The notes beneath the pieces were generated by a model that searched no databases, was not told the DNA's origin, and was given only the letters and a program-made list of their open reading frames with translations. A program made the position numbers and the translations under genes. From Rhodothermales bacterium (GTDB lineage Bacteria; Bacteroidota; Rhodothermia; Rhodothermales; JAHQVL01), in assembly GCA_041391505.1 (NCBI GenBank), contig JAWKNW010000005.1:186001-250000 (forward strand): 64,000 nucleotides of DNA. The letters run 5' to 3'. Positions within the stretch are counted from its first letter, which is position 1. Every line of letters begins with the position of its first letter. This document shows, piece by piece, positions 55,979 to 64,000 of this stretch.

Positions 55979-56107
55979 GATGTTGGGGGTTGGATGCGGG
56001 ATTCGGGATACGGGATGCGGGATGCAGGATACAGGATGCAGGATACAGGATGCAGGATGCGGGATACGGGATGCAGGGTACGGGATGCGGGATACGGGAT
56101 GCGGCGG
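55979..56107. repeat. Heptad repeat R8 (GGGATGC/AGGATAC units), about 17 perfect tandem copies
   Basis: An uninterrupted run of seven-base units (GGGATAC, GGGATGC, AGGATAC, AGGATGC), the most regular of the nine heptad loci. It begins three bases from the iolE-like start codon, between divergent genes. No inverted partner arm is visible at this locus. Confidence 0.9.
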
Positions 56108-56187
56108 GCAAGATAGGGCGAGATCTGGACTTGGTCGAGAGGCGGGGATCTTTTAAAACAGGCACCCGATCCCCCCAGGAACCCGGC

Positions 56188-56216
56188 TTGACACCACTTG
56201 TTATTACATGTATATT
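56188..56216 (+). promoter_or_regulatory. Promoter of the sulfur-respiration operon (TTGACA-N17-TATATT)
   Basis: TTGACA at 56188-56193, exactly 17 bases, then TATATT at 56211-56216, with the start codon 47 bases on. The boxes are identical to those of the tRNA/tuf promoter, down to the CG that follows. Confidence 0.72.
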
Positions 56217-56262
56217 CGTCGTCCGCCATGTGCCGATCCATTCATTCGTTTCACCACGCCGC

Positions 56263-57921
56263 ATGAACTACGGGTTTTTGATTCGCAACGACCGCTGTAT
56301 CGGATGTCATGCGTGCTCGACGGCCTGCAAGAGCGAGAACGACGTCCCCGTCGGCGTGAGCCGGACGTGGGTGAAGAGCGTGGAGAAGGGGCAATTTCCG
56401 AACGTCCGCCGGCATTTCCAGGTCACGCGCTGCAACCATTGTGCGAATCCGCCCTGCGCCCGCATTTGCCCGGTGGGGGCGATGTATCAGCGCGAGGACG
56501 GCATCGTCGAATTCGACGCCAACCAGTGCATCGGGTGCAAGGCCTGTCTGCAGGCCTGCCCGTACGATGCGATCCACATCGACCCGTCGTCCGGCACCGC
56601 CGCCAAGTGCCATTATTGCGGCCATCGGGTCGACGTCGGGCTCGAGCCGGCGTGCGTTGTCGTGTGCCCCGAACACGCGATCATCGCCGGCGACATGGAT
56701 GAGCCGTCCTCCGAAATCAGCCGGATGCTCGCCGAATACCAGGTGACGGTCCGCAAACCCGAGCAGGGCACCTCGCCCAAATTGTTTTATGTGAACGGCG
56801 ACGAGGTCAACCTGACCCCCACGGCGGTCGACCGCACGCCGGCCACGTTCGCCTGGGCCGATGTCCTTCCGCTGCACGAAGGCGACGGCGCCGCACACGC
56901 CGCGCCCCGCGTCGCCCCTTCACGTCCGGCTTCCGCCGGGCACCCCGGCGAGACGCTGCGCAGCCCGCAGCCCCAGGGGCTTCCGGACGCCGGCCCCATC
57001 CTCATCGGCGACGGCCGGATGGCCGAGCAGATGGTTCAGGTGGCCTACAACGCCCAGCACAAGATTCCCTGGCACTGGCCCGTGCCGGCCTATCTGGTGA
57101 CGAAGGGCATCGCGAGCGGGATCATGCTGCTGCTTACGGTCGGGCTCGGGCTCGGCTGGCTGACCTTCGATGCGCCGGCGTTTGTCTGGAGTGGTCTCGC
57201 CGCGCTGGTCTTTACCATGATCACGACGGGTTTTCTCGTGCTCGACCTGGAGCGGCCCGAGCGGTTTCTTCGGATCCTTTTCCGGCCGCAGTGGCGCAGC
57301 TGGCTTACCCGCGGCGCCTTTCTGCTGATCGGATTTTCGACGCTGACCGGCGCGTGGTGGATGGCCGAGACGGCGGTCTGGCTGGGATGGCTGCCGGCGG
57401 ATGCCGTCGCGGTCATGCGGGGGATCGTCCTGTGGCCGGTGGCCGCGCTGGCGGTGGGGGCGGCCGTCTACACCGCGTTTCTCTTTGGTCAGGCCGAGGG
57501 CCGTGACCTGTGGCAGAGCGCGCTGCTCCCGATACACCTGATCGTGCAGGCCGTCTTCGCCGGCGCCGGCGCGCTCCTCGCCCTGGATCTCGTGGCCGGG
57601 CTGCCCGGCGATCTGATCGCGCTGAGCCGCATGGCGTTTGCCGTCGCCCTCATCGCCGATCTGCTGGTGATCGGGCTGGGTGAGATGGCGATGTCGCACG
57701 CCTCCGAAGCCGCGGCCCGGGCCGCGCACGCCATCCACAGCGGCCGCTACAAGACCCACTTCCGGTGGGGCAGCCTCGCGCTGGGGCATGGGCTCCCGCT
57801 GGCCCTCCTCGCCACCGGCGCCGCTGTACCCGCCGCCATCGCCGGCCTCGCCGCGCTGGTCGGGCTGTATCTATATGAATATGCTTTTGTGATGGCCCCG
57901 CAGGAGGTGCCGAATAGTTGA
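56263..57921 (+). CDS. Fe-S electron-transfer protein fused to an NrfD/PsrC membrane subunit
   Basis: 552 residues. The first 140 bind four [4Fe-4S] clusters: C12/15/18/22, C57/60/65/69, C89/92/95/99 and C116/119/131/135. This is the DmsB/PsrB/SoeB layout. After a linker (about 180-265), eight or so membrane helices start at YLVTKGIASGIMLLLTVGLG and match NrfD/PsrC/SoeC quinone-binding subunits. In most organisms these are two genes; here they are one. The protein would pass electrons between the molybdenum enzyme encoded next and the quinone pool. No export signal precedes the Fe-S part, so it should face the cytoplasm. The start at 56263 lies 47 bases after a strong promoter. Confidence 0.88.
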   Translation: MNYGFLIRNDRCIGCHACSTACKSENDVPVGVSRTWVKSVEKGQFPNVRRHFQVTRCNHCANPPCARICPVGAMYQREDGIVEFDANQCIGCKACLQACPYDAIHIDPSSGTAAKCHYCGHRVDVGLEPACVVVCPEHAIIAGDMDEPSSEISRMLAEYQVTVRKPEQGTSPKLFYVNGDEVNLTPTAVDRTPATFAWADVLPLHEGDGAAHAAPRVAPSRPASAGHPGETLRSPQPQGLPDAGPILIGDGRMAEQMVQVAYNAQHKIPWHWPVPAYLVTKGIASGIMLLLTVGLGLGWLTFDAPAFVWSGLAALVFTMITTGFLVLDLERPERFLRILFRPQWRSWLTRGAFLLIGFSTLTGAWWMAETAVWLGWLPADAVAVMRGIVLWPVAALAVGAAVYTAFLFGQAEGRDLWQSALLPIHLIVQAVFAGAGALLALDLVAGLPGDLIALSRMAFAVALIADLLVIGLGEMAMSHASEAAARAAHAIHSGRYKTHFRWGSLALGHGLPLALLATGAAVPAAIAGLAALVGLYLYEYAFVMAPQEVPNS

Positions 57922-58072
57922 CGCGATGTCCGCTCGATCCGCTGGCCTGCTGGGTTGTGCCATCGAGGAGAGACCGCGCTATGCATGATGCCGAGCCGGG
58001 CTCGGGGAGGCCGTTCCGCCACCGCCCGCGTGCGCGGGCGTTCGGTCTGGCTGACAAGCTGTGTGATTATTT

Positions 58073-61000
58073 ATGACAAACCGCTCGAATCGTCTCGAAA
58101 CCTTCTTCTCGCGCCTGCTCAACCGCGAGCGGAATCCGGTTGACCCGCCCCGCGAGGATGGGTTCGGACTTCCGGCGTTCAGTCCGACCACCGCCCGGCC
58201 CGTTTCCATCCCGCCGGCGGAGATGACCACGGTCCTCCATCCGGACGGCCGGATGAGCCAGTATCCCCCGGTGGAACGGTGGGACGACTGGGTCGAATGG
58301 GACGGCAAATACTGGCCGGAGAAAGTGGCGCGCCGGTACATGCTGGTGCCGACGACGTGTTTCAACTGCGAGAGCGGGTGCGGTCTGCTTGCGTATGTGG
58401 ACCGGGAGACGCTGGGCATCCGCAAGTTCGAGGGGAATCCCCGGCACCCGGGCAGCCGGGGCCGCAACTGCGCGAAAGGGCCGGCCACGCTGAATCAAAC
58501 CTACGACCCCGAGCGGATTCTCTATCCGCTCAAGCGTGTCGGGGAGCGCGGGGAAGGCAAGTGGAAACGGATCTCGTGGGAGCAGGCGCTCCAGGAGATC
58601 GGCGACAAGATGCGGGAGAGCCGGCTCAAGCGGCGCGACGGCATCATGTACCACGTCGGCCGGCCGGGCGAAGACGGGTACACCAACCGGTGCATCCAGG
58701 CCTGGGGGGTGGACGGGCACAACAGCCACACGAACATCTGCTCGGCGGGTGCGCGCGCCGGCTACTTCTTCTGGTCCGCCGGCGACCGGCCCAGCCCGGA
58801 CTACGCCCACGCGCGGGTCATCCTCCTCATCTCGAGCCACCTGGAGACCGGGCACTATTTCAACCCGCACGCGCAGCGCATCATCGAAGGGAAGGAGAAC
58901 GGCGCGAAGCTGATCACCTTCGACCCGCGGCTCAGCAACACGGCGTCGAAAAGCGATGTCTGGCTGCCTTCGTGGCCGGGCAGCGAGGCGTCCATCCTCC
59001 TCGCCATCGCCAATCACCTGATCCAGAACGATCTGTACGATCGCGAATTCGTGCGGCGCTGGGTCAACTGGGAAGAGACGCTCGCGCATTTCACCGCCCA
59101 CCCCGAGCCCGGCCTGGATTGGCAGCCTGACGAGACGCCGACCTTCGCTTCATTTGACCGGCTTCTGAAGGCGCTCTACGCCGAGTTCACCTTCGAGCGC
59201 GCCGCTGCCGAGTCGCAGGTGCCGGAAGACCGCATCCGGCAGACGGCCGCCTACGTCGCCGACTGCCAGGGCCGGCTGGCCGCGCACGTCTGGCGAAGCG
59301 CCGCCATCGGCAACCTCGGCGGGTGGCAGGTGGCGCGGACGCTCTTCTTTCTCAACGTGCTCACGGGCAGCGTCGGCACGAAAGGCGGGACCGCCCTCAA
59401 CACCTGGAATAAGTTCGTCCCCAAACCCTTCAAATCAGCTCCGCCGAACAACGCGTGGAACGAACTGCATCTGCCCGTGGAATGGCCGCTGGCGTTCTAC
59501 GAAATGAGCTTCCTGCTGCCGCATTTTCTCGAGGAGGAGCGCGGTGAGATCGACGTCTACTTCACCCGCGTCTACAACCCGATGTGGATCAACCCCGACG
59601 GGTTTATGTGGATGAAGGCGTTGAAGGACGAGCAGAAGATGAAATGCCACGTCGCGCTGACGCCGACCTGGAACGAGTCCGCCTGGTTTGCCGACTACGT
59701 GCTGCCCATGGGCCACGCCGGCGAGCGGCACGACCTCGTCAGCCAGGAGACGCATGCCGGCCAGTGGCTCTCCTTCCGGCAGCCCGTGCAGCGCGTGGCG
59801 ATGGAACGCCTCGGCAAAAAGGTGCAGTTCACCTACGAGGCCAACCCCGGAGAAGTCTGGGAGGAAAACGAGTTCTGGATCCAGCTCTCCGCGCACATGG
59901 ACGCCGACGGCGCGCTGGGCATCCGGCCCTACTTCGAGAGCCCGTACCGGCCGGGGCAGATCATCACGGTGGACGAGTACTACCAGTGGATGTTCGAGAA
60001 CAGCGTGCCGGGTCTTCCCGAGGCCGCCGCCGCCGAAGGGTTGACGCCGCTCGAATACATGCGGCGTTTCGGGGCCTTCGAGGTCAAGAAGGAAAACTAC
60101 GTCCCCTACGAGAAGTCCGTCGACGCCGCCGGCGCCCGCACGGACGACGCCGGCCGCGTGGTGAAGGATGGCGGCGTCGTCGGGGTGGATGTGGACGGCG
60201 TGGCGCGGGCGGGCTTCAACACGCCGAGCCGCAAGCTCGAATTTTTCAGCCCGACGCTGCATGCGTGGGGATGGCCGGAAAAAGAGTACACCCTGCCCTG
60301 GTCGATCAAAAGCCACGTCCACCCGGAAAACATCGACCGCGCGAAAGGGGAGATGCTGCTGCTGCCCACGTTCCGCCTTCCCACCCTCATCCATACCCGC
60401 AGCGCCAACGCCAAGTGGCTCTATGAACTGAGCCACAAAAATCCGGTGTGGATGCATCCGGAGGACGCCCGCCGGCTCGGCGTCGCCACCAACGAACTGG
60501 TCCGCGTCGAAACCGAGATCGGGTATTTCGTCGATCGCGTGTGGATCACCGAGGGCATCAAGCCGGGCATCATCGCGATGAGCCACCACCTGGGTCGCTG
60601 GCGTCTCAAGGAAGCGGAGGGCGTCAGCCGAGGGGCCTCCAACCTCGTCGAGCTGGGGGCCGACGGGCAGGGCGGTCAGTCGCTGCACGTGCTGCACGGC
60701 GCGACGGCGTGGCGGTCGTTCGATCCCGACACGAGCCGCATCTGGTGGGAAGATGTGGGCGTGCACCAGAACCTCACGCATGGCGTCCATCCCGACCCGA
60801 TCAGCGGCGCGCACTGCTGGCATCAAAAGGCCGTGAACGTGCGCAAGGCCGACGCCGGCGACCGGCACGGCGACGTGTTCGTCGACACCCAGCGCTCGAT
60901 GCAGGTCTACCGCGAATGGGTCGCGATGACCCGATCCGCCATGGATCACAGCCCCGACGGGTTGCGCCGGCCGTACTGGCTGAACCGTCCGCTCAAGCCG

Positions 61001-61090
61001 GTGCGGGAGGCTTACGTGTTGCCCGCCCATCCGCCGGCGTCCCACGGCAACGGCGCATCGGCGCCCTCCACCGTCTCGACCACCAGATGA
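58073..61090 (+). CDS. Molybdopterin oxidoreductase, SoeA/PsrA type
   Basis: 1005 residues of the DMSO reductase superfamily. The N-terminal [4Fe-4S] site is C96-x2-C99-x3-C103...C133. The molybdenum ligand appears to be Cys223 in NICSAGARAG, as in polysulfide/thiosulfate reductases and the sulfite dehydrogenase SoeA. The C-terminal cofactor-binding domain includes NPVWMHPEDARRLGVATNEL. There is no twin-arginine signal (MTNRSNRLETFFSRLLNRER), so it should remain in the cytoplasm, as SoeABC does. Next to SQR, a role in sulfur-compound oxidation to sulfate is the best guess; polysulfide or another substrate is possible. Confidence 0.86.
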   Translation: MTNRSNRLETFFSRLLNRERNPVDPPREDGFGLPAFSPTTARPVSIPPAEMTTVLHPDGRMSQYPPVERWDDWVEWDGKYWPEKVARRYMLVPTTCFNCESGCGLLAYVDRETLGIRKFEGNPRHPGSRGRNCAKGPATLNQTYDPERILYPLKRVGERGEGKWKRISWEQALQEIGDKMRESRLKRRDGIMYHVGRPGEDGYTNRCIQAWGVDGHNSHTNICSAGARAGYFFWSAGDRPSPDYAHARVILLISSHLETGHYFNPHAQRIIEGKENGAKLITFDPRLSNTASKSDVWLPSWPGSEASILLAIANHLIQNDLYDREFVRRWVNWEETLAHFTAHPEPGLDWQPDETPTFASFDRLLKALYAEFTFERAAAESQVPEDRIRQTAAYVADCQGRLAAHVWRSAAIGNLGGWQVARTLFFLNVLTGSVGTKGGTALNTWNKFVPKPFKSAPPNNAWNELHLPVEWPLAFYEMSFLLPHFLEEERGEIDVYFTRVYNPMWINPDGFMWMKALKDEQKMKCHVALTPTWNESAWFADYVLPMGHAGERHDLVSQETHAGQWLSFRQPVQRVAMERLGKKVQFTYEANPGEVWEENEFWIQLSAHMDADGALGIRPYFESPYRPGQIITVDEYYQWMFENSVPGLPEAAAAEGLTPLEYMRRFGAFEVKKENYVPYEKSVDAAGARTDDAGRVVKDGGVVGVDVDGVARAGFNTPSRKLEFFSPTLHAWGWPEKEYTLPWSIKSHVHPENIDRAKGEMLLLPTFRLPTLIHTRSANAKWLYELSHKNPVWMHPEDARRLGVATNELVRVETEIGYFVDRVWITEGIKPGIIAMSHHLGRWRLKEAEGVSRGASNLVELGADGQGGQSLHVLHGATAWRSFDPDTSRIWWEDVGVHQNLTHGVHPDPISGAHCWHQKAVNVRKADAGDRHGDVFVDTQRSMQVYREWVAMTRSAMDHSPDGLRRPYWLNRPLKPVREAYVLPAHPPASHGNGASAPSTVSTTR

Positions 61091-61281
61091 CCACTACCAT
61101 GGACGATATCCGCGTATCCAGTGATCGCTACAACCGCATTGCGTCGCAAATCGGCAGCGAGGAAAGCGTCGTCGGCATCGACGCTAAGAAGACGCACATT
61201 TACATCCTGAGCCTGTTGCTCGACATGCGCGATCAGCTCGCGCGGCTCGAGGCCCGCATCGACGCGCTCGAGAAAGCCTGA
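61087..61281 (+). CDS. Small helical protein coupled to the molybdoenzyme (64 residues)
   Basis: The start codon overlaps the stop of the molybdoenzyme gene (ATGA). The sequence has a polar N-terminus (MTTTMDDIRVSSDRYNRI) and a C-terminal coiled-coil-like helix (ILSLLLDMRDQLARLEARID). No family is recognised. The tight coupling suggests an assembly factor or small subunit of the complex. Confidence 0.68.
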   Translation: MTTTMDDIRVSSDRYNRIASQIGSEESVVGIDAKKTHIYILSLLLDMRDQLARLEARIDALEKA

Positions 61282-61305
61282 ACCGCTCAACGTAATCCGA
61301 GAACC

Positions 61306-61968
61306 ATGATGGAGCTACACCCACAGCATGGCGCCGAGGCGCTGCAAAAGCGCTTCGATGAGCCGGTCGTCCTCGCCGCCATGAACCGGCTGCTGGATCG
61401 GATCGATGCGCTCGAGGCAACGGTCGCAACCCTGAGCGACCTCGTCCGGCAGGCCCCGGCCATGACGGCGATGGTGACCGATATGGCGGATGACGCCATC
61501 CGAAAGGCGGCCGATGGCGGCGTCGATCTCGACGAACGGCTCCGCAACGCCCTGCATCTCGCCGAACTGCTTTCCCGCCCGGATGTCGTCCGGATGCTGG
61601 AAGAGATGCTCGGCCTCGCCGGCCAGGTCCCCGGCATGGTCGCGATGGTGACCGATATCGCCGACGAGCGCATCCAGCACGCGTCCATCGAGGGGGTGGA
61701 CTTGCCGGAGCGTATCGGGAGCCTGTTGACGCTGGGGAAACGGCTATCCGATCCCGCCGCCACGGCGGCGCTCGAAGACGTGCTGTCGCCGGAAGCGCTT
61801 CGGGTCGTTGGAGCCCTGGGCAAGTCGCTCGTCGCGAGTCAGCAGGCGCCGGCCGAGCGCGTCGGGCTCATGGCCGCGCTGCGCCGCATGAAGGATCCCG
61901 ACGTGCAGCGCGCGATGGGCTTCCTGCTCGCCTTCGCCGGCCGCTTCGGCCGGGAACTGGGGGATTGA
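61306..61968 (+). CDS. DUF1641-family protein
   Basis: 220 residues, all-helical. The C-terminal stretch VGLMAALRRMKDPDVQRAMG followed by FLLAFAGRFGRELG is the DUF1641 signature. Two internal copies of a similar helix pair (APAMTAMVTDMADDAIRKA and VPGMVAMVTDIADERIQHA) show an ancient duplication. DUF1641 proteins are repeatedly found beside sulfide:quinone oxidoreductases and molybdenum-dependent dehydrogenases, as here; their function is not established. Confidence 0.85.
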   Translation: MMELHPQHGAEALQKRFDEPVVLAAMNRLLDRIDALEATVATLSDLVRQAPAMTAMVTDMADDAIRKAADGGVDLDERLRNALHLAELLSRPDVVRMLEEMLGLAGQVPGMVAMVTDIADERIQHASIEGVDLPERIGSLLTLGKRLSDPAATAALEDVLSPEALRVVGALGKSLVASQQAPAERVGLMAALRRMKDPDVQRAMGFLLAFAGRFGRELGD

Positions 61969-62052
61969 CGGCGCCCCGCAAGCCTTGTTACGGACATCGC
62001 CATCCACGATACAACCACTCCGCATAGTCAATCGAACCGAGGATCAGGCATC

Positions 62053-63243
62053 ATGAAACACCACCAGATCGTCATCGCCGGCGGCGGCACCGCCGGCATC
62101 ACGGTGGCCGCCCACCTGTTGACCAAACAACCCGGGCTGGACATCGCGATCGTCGAGCCGTCTTCCAAACACTACTACCAGCCGATCTGGACGCTGGTCG
62201 GAGGGGGCGTTTTCCAGAAAGAGGTCTCCGAGCGGGATCAGGCGGATGTCATCCCTCCCGGCGCTACATGGATCCAGGATCGGATCGCCGGCTTCGATGC
62301 GGAGCACAACACGGTACAGCTCGAACAGGCCGGCGCCCTCACGTACGACTATCTGATCGTGGCCCTGGGCATCCAGCTCGACTGGAACAAGATTCCCGGT
62401 CTGGCCGAGTCCATCGGCAAGCCGGGCACCGGCGTCTGCAGCAACTACTCCTATCAGACCGTCGGCTCCACCTGGGCGACCATGCAGGCGATGAAGAAGG
62501 GAACGGCCATCTTCACCCAGCCATCCACCCCGATCAAGTGCGGCGGCGCTCCGCAGAAAATCTGTTATCTGGCGGAGGACTACTTCCAGCGCCAGGGCGT
62601 GCGCGACAAGGTCGATGTCGTGTTCGCCAGCGCCGCCGACGGCATCTTCCATGTCCCGCATTACGTGCCGGCGCTCAACGCGGTCATCGCACGCCGGCAC
62701 ATCAGCGCACGCTACAAACACGACCTCGTCGAGATCAAACCCGATCAGAAGCAGGCCGTCTTCAAGCGGATGGACACCGGCGAACTCGTGACGATGGGCT
62801 ACGAGATGCTCCACGTCACCCCGCCGATGAGCGCTCCCGACGTCCTCAAGACAAGCGGCCTCGGCAACGAGGGCGGCTGGGTGAACGTCGACAAGGGGAC
62901 GATGCAGCACGTCGCGTATCCCAACGTGTTTTCACTGGGGGATTGCAGCAGCCTGCCGACGTCCAAGACCGGCGCGGCGATCCGCAAACAGGCGCCGGCG
63001 CTGGCGGACAACCTCCTCGCCGTCATGCACCACCGCACGCCCTCGCACCTGTACGACGGGTATACGTCCTGCCCGCTCGTGACCGGCTACGGGAGCCTCA
63101 TCCTGGCCGAGTTCGACTACGACAAGAAGCCGACCGAAACCTTCGCTTTCGATCAGTCGAAGGAACGCTACAGCATGTATGCGCTCAAAGCCTACGGCTT
63201 ACCCCAGATCTACTGGCACGGCATGCTGAAAGGCCGCGCGTGA
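62053..63243 (+). CDS. sqr: Sulfide:quinone oxidoreductase, type II-like
   Basis: 396 residues. The FAD-binding start is IVIAGGGTAGITVAAHLL. The redox cysteines are Cys163 in TPIKCGGAPQKI and Cys340 in YTSCPLVTGYGS, the pair used by type II (SQOR-like) enzymes. GDCSSLPTSKTGAAIRKQAP covers the FAD. SQR oxidises sulfide to persulfide or polysulfide at the membrane surface and reduces quinone. The final GLPQIYWHGMLKGR is the amphipathic membrane-binding end typical of this class. It is transcribed with DUF1641 and the molybdoenzyme, which would connect sulfide capture to further oxidation. Confidence 0.9.
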   Translation: MKHHQIVIAGGGTAGITVAAHLLTKQPGLDIAIVEPSSKHYYQPIWTLVGGGVFQKEVSERDQADVIPPGATWIQDRIAGFDAEHNTVQLEQAGALTYDYLIVALGIQLDWNKIPGLAESIGKPGTGVCSNYSYQTVGSTWATMQAMKKGTAIFTQPSTPIKCGGAPQKICYLAEDYFQRQGVRDKVDVVFASAADGIFHVPHYVPALNAVIARRHISARYKHDLVEIKPDQKQAVFKRMDTGELVTMGYEMLHVTPPMSAPDVLKTSGLGNEGGWVNVDKGTMQHVAYPNVFSLGDCSSLPTSKTGAAIRKQAPALADNLLAVMHHRTPSHLYDGYTSCPLVTGYGSLILAEFDYDKKPTETFAFDQSKERYSMYALKAYGLPQIYWHGMLKGRA

Positions 63244-63302
63244 CGGGCGGGTTGGCAGGTTTCAGGTCGGCAGGTTTCAGGTTGGCAGGTTGCAGGTTGG
63301 GC
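63244..63302. repeat. Heptad-type repeat R9 (alternating 8- and 7-base GGTTGGCA/GGTTTCA units)
   Basis: The run GGTTGGCA-GGTTTCA-GGTCGGCA-GGTTTCA-GGTTGGCA-GGTTGCA begins at the sqr stop. The spacing alternates 8 and 7 bases. It lies between convergent genes and may take part in termination. Confidence 0.72.
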
Positions 63303-63392
63303 CGGTAGTGGTCCAGGATCGGTCGTGACATGGAGGATGAGGGGCGTGGCCTGACGTCGAGCCATCGACGGCGGGGCAGGGCGGTGCCACCC

Positions 63393-64000
63393 TCACTGCC
63401 GGCCCTGTTCCTCCGCCAGCTGATCCAGGTACAGCTTTTCCTGCCCGGCCACGAAGCGCTGAAATCCGACCCGGTCGATGAACGGGTTTTCGGTGGCGCC
63501 GGCCTGCTGCCGTTGCCGCTTGCCGGCCATGTCGTACATCTCGGGGTGCTGCGCCAGGAAGACGTCGGCGTCGATCGACTTCAGCGTGGTGAACGTGCGG
63601 GCGTAGCCCTCGGCGATTTTCGGGTAGCGCGTGTTGCCGAGGAGTTGGACCCCGGGATTGATGCTGGTGCCGCCCACGAACACCACCGTGTAGGTTTTGC
63701 CGTCTTCCAGCACCGGCATCGTCCAGGTCGTGCAGCCTTTGGTGTGGCCGGGGGTCCAGTGCGCCGTCATCACGACGCCGCCGAGGCTCACGGTGTCGCC
63801 GTCTTCGAGCAGGCGGTCGACCTTGACGGGCGTCCAGCCGTCGCCGCCGAGCGCCGAATTGTCGATGCCGCTGGAAATCGCCGCCGCGTCTTCGCCGAGG
63901 GCCATGACCCGGGCGCCGGTCCGTTGCTGCATGTCCGCATGCCCTTCGACATGGTCCCAGTGCGCGTGGCTGGAAAGGATGATCTTGATGTCGGTCAGCG
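63393..64000 (-). CDS. Subclass B3 metallo-beta-lactamase, 5' end beyond the window
   Basis: About 202 codons are present; the start lies outside the window. SSHAHWDHVEGHADM carries the HxHxDH zinc motif. TPGHTKGCTTW gives the next His. SINPGVQLLGNTRYPKIAEGYARTF and LAQHPEMYDM (the last zinc His) are characteristic of subclass B3 enzymes, as opposed to persulfide dioxygenases or glyoxalase II. True beta-lactamase activity is likely but not certain. No signal peptide can be assessed. It is convergent with sqr across repeat R9. Confidence 0.85.
   Translation of the reverse strand, partial: LTDIKIILSSHAHWDHVEGHADMQQRTGARVMALGEDAAAISSGIDNSALGGDGWTPVKVDRLLEDGDTVSLGGVVMTAHWTPGHTKGCTTWTMPVLEDGKTYTVVFVGGTSINPGVQLLGNTRYPKIAEGYARTFTTLKSIDADVFLAQHPEMYDMAGKRQRQQAGATENPFIDRVGFQRFVAGQEKLYLDQLAEEQGRQ

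Noticed and set aside
55979..56107. CRISPR array
   Set aside because: The repeat unit is 7 bases with no spacers, and there are no cas genes in the window.
63393..64000. Persulfide dioxygenase (ETHE1-like) as part of the sulfur module
   Set aside because: The NTRYP..AEGYARTF and LAQHPEMYDM stretches and the HAHWDH motif fit subclass B3 metallo-beta-lactamases; the gene is also on the opposite strand.

Overview
The window is GC-rich bacterial DNA that reads as a member of the Rhodothermota/Bacteroidota group. Three observations point there: two secreted proteins end in a type IX secretion (Por) sorting domain (37698-39377 and 51299-53893); one very good promoter of the Bacteroidota type (TTTG-N20-TATATTTG) sits at 10418-10449; and a TonB-dependent receptor is paired with a small lipoprotein. 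Two textbook TTGACA-N17-TATATT promoters are also present (13672-13700 and 56188-56216). The species cannot be named from the sequence alone.

Layout. 1-13650 holds mixed housekeeping genes: a truncated asparagine-synthase-like gene, pyruvate phosphate dikinase (ppdK, frameshifted), a CPBP membrane protease, topoisomerase I (topA, frameshifted twice), a TonB receptor with its lipoprotein partner, then queA, ispD, ispF and a DedA protein. 13672-27754 is the conserved translation/transcription block: tRNA-Thr, Tyr, Gly and Thr, tuf, tRNA-Trp, secE, nusG, rplK, rplA, rplJ, rplL, rpoB and rpoC, closed by a strong bidirectional terminator. 27780-30922 (minus strand) is an unusual set: a large fusion of a beta-lactamase-like and a VanX-like domain in which the catalytic residues of both are replaced, preceded by three tiny membrane proteins. 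31177-50289 is accessory and catabolic: peptidase T, a secreted beta-propeller, a GntP permease, a CBS protein, a LOG-family protein, a secreted PQQ-type dehydrogenase, a DUF6351-like lipoprotein, mannonate dehydratase, a serine hydrolase, a TerB/DUF697-like protein, and a small sugar/FAD/cupin group. 50487-55976 holds a GntR regulator, a multi-domain ThuA/PQQ/PKD secreted protein and an inositol-type pair (iolG-like, iolE-like). 56188-63243 is a respiratory sulfur module: an Fe-S/NrfD fusion, a molybdopterin enzyme, a 64-residue protein, a DUF1641 protein and a type II sulfide:quinone oxidoreductase. A truncated subclass B3 metallo-beta-lactamase closes the window.

How the genes may work together. 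The sulfur module can be read as sulfide capture by SQR followed by a membrane-bound, cytoplasm-facing SoeABC/PsrABC-like molybdoenzyme exchanging electrons with quinone. The direction and the substrate are inferred. GntP, UxuA, the TIM-barrel isomerases, IolG/IolE-like proteins and secreted propeller enzymes suggest growth on sugar acids, polyols and polysaccharide products.

The most unusual non-coding signal is a family of intergenic repeats built of about 7-bp units at nine sites. The unit differs from site to site, yet at most sites the two flanks match as inverted copies, so each can fold into a large hairpin. Other non-coding oddities are a 700-bp array of GTAGGTCGGGTT hairpin elements that has carried along a copy of the 3' end of uxuA, and a cobalamin-riboswitch-like sequence lying antisense between two minus-strand genes.
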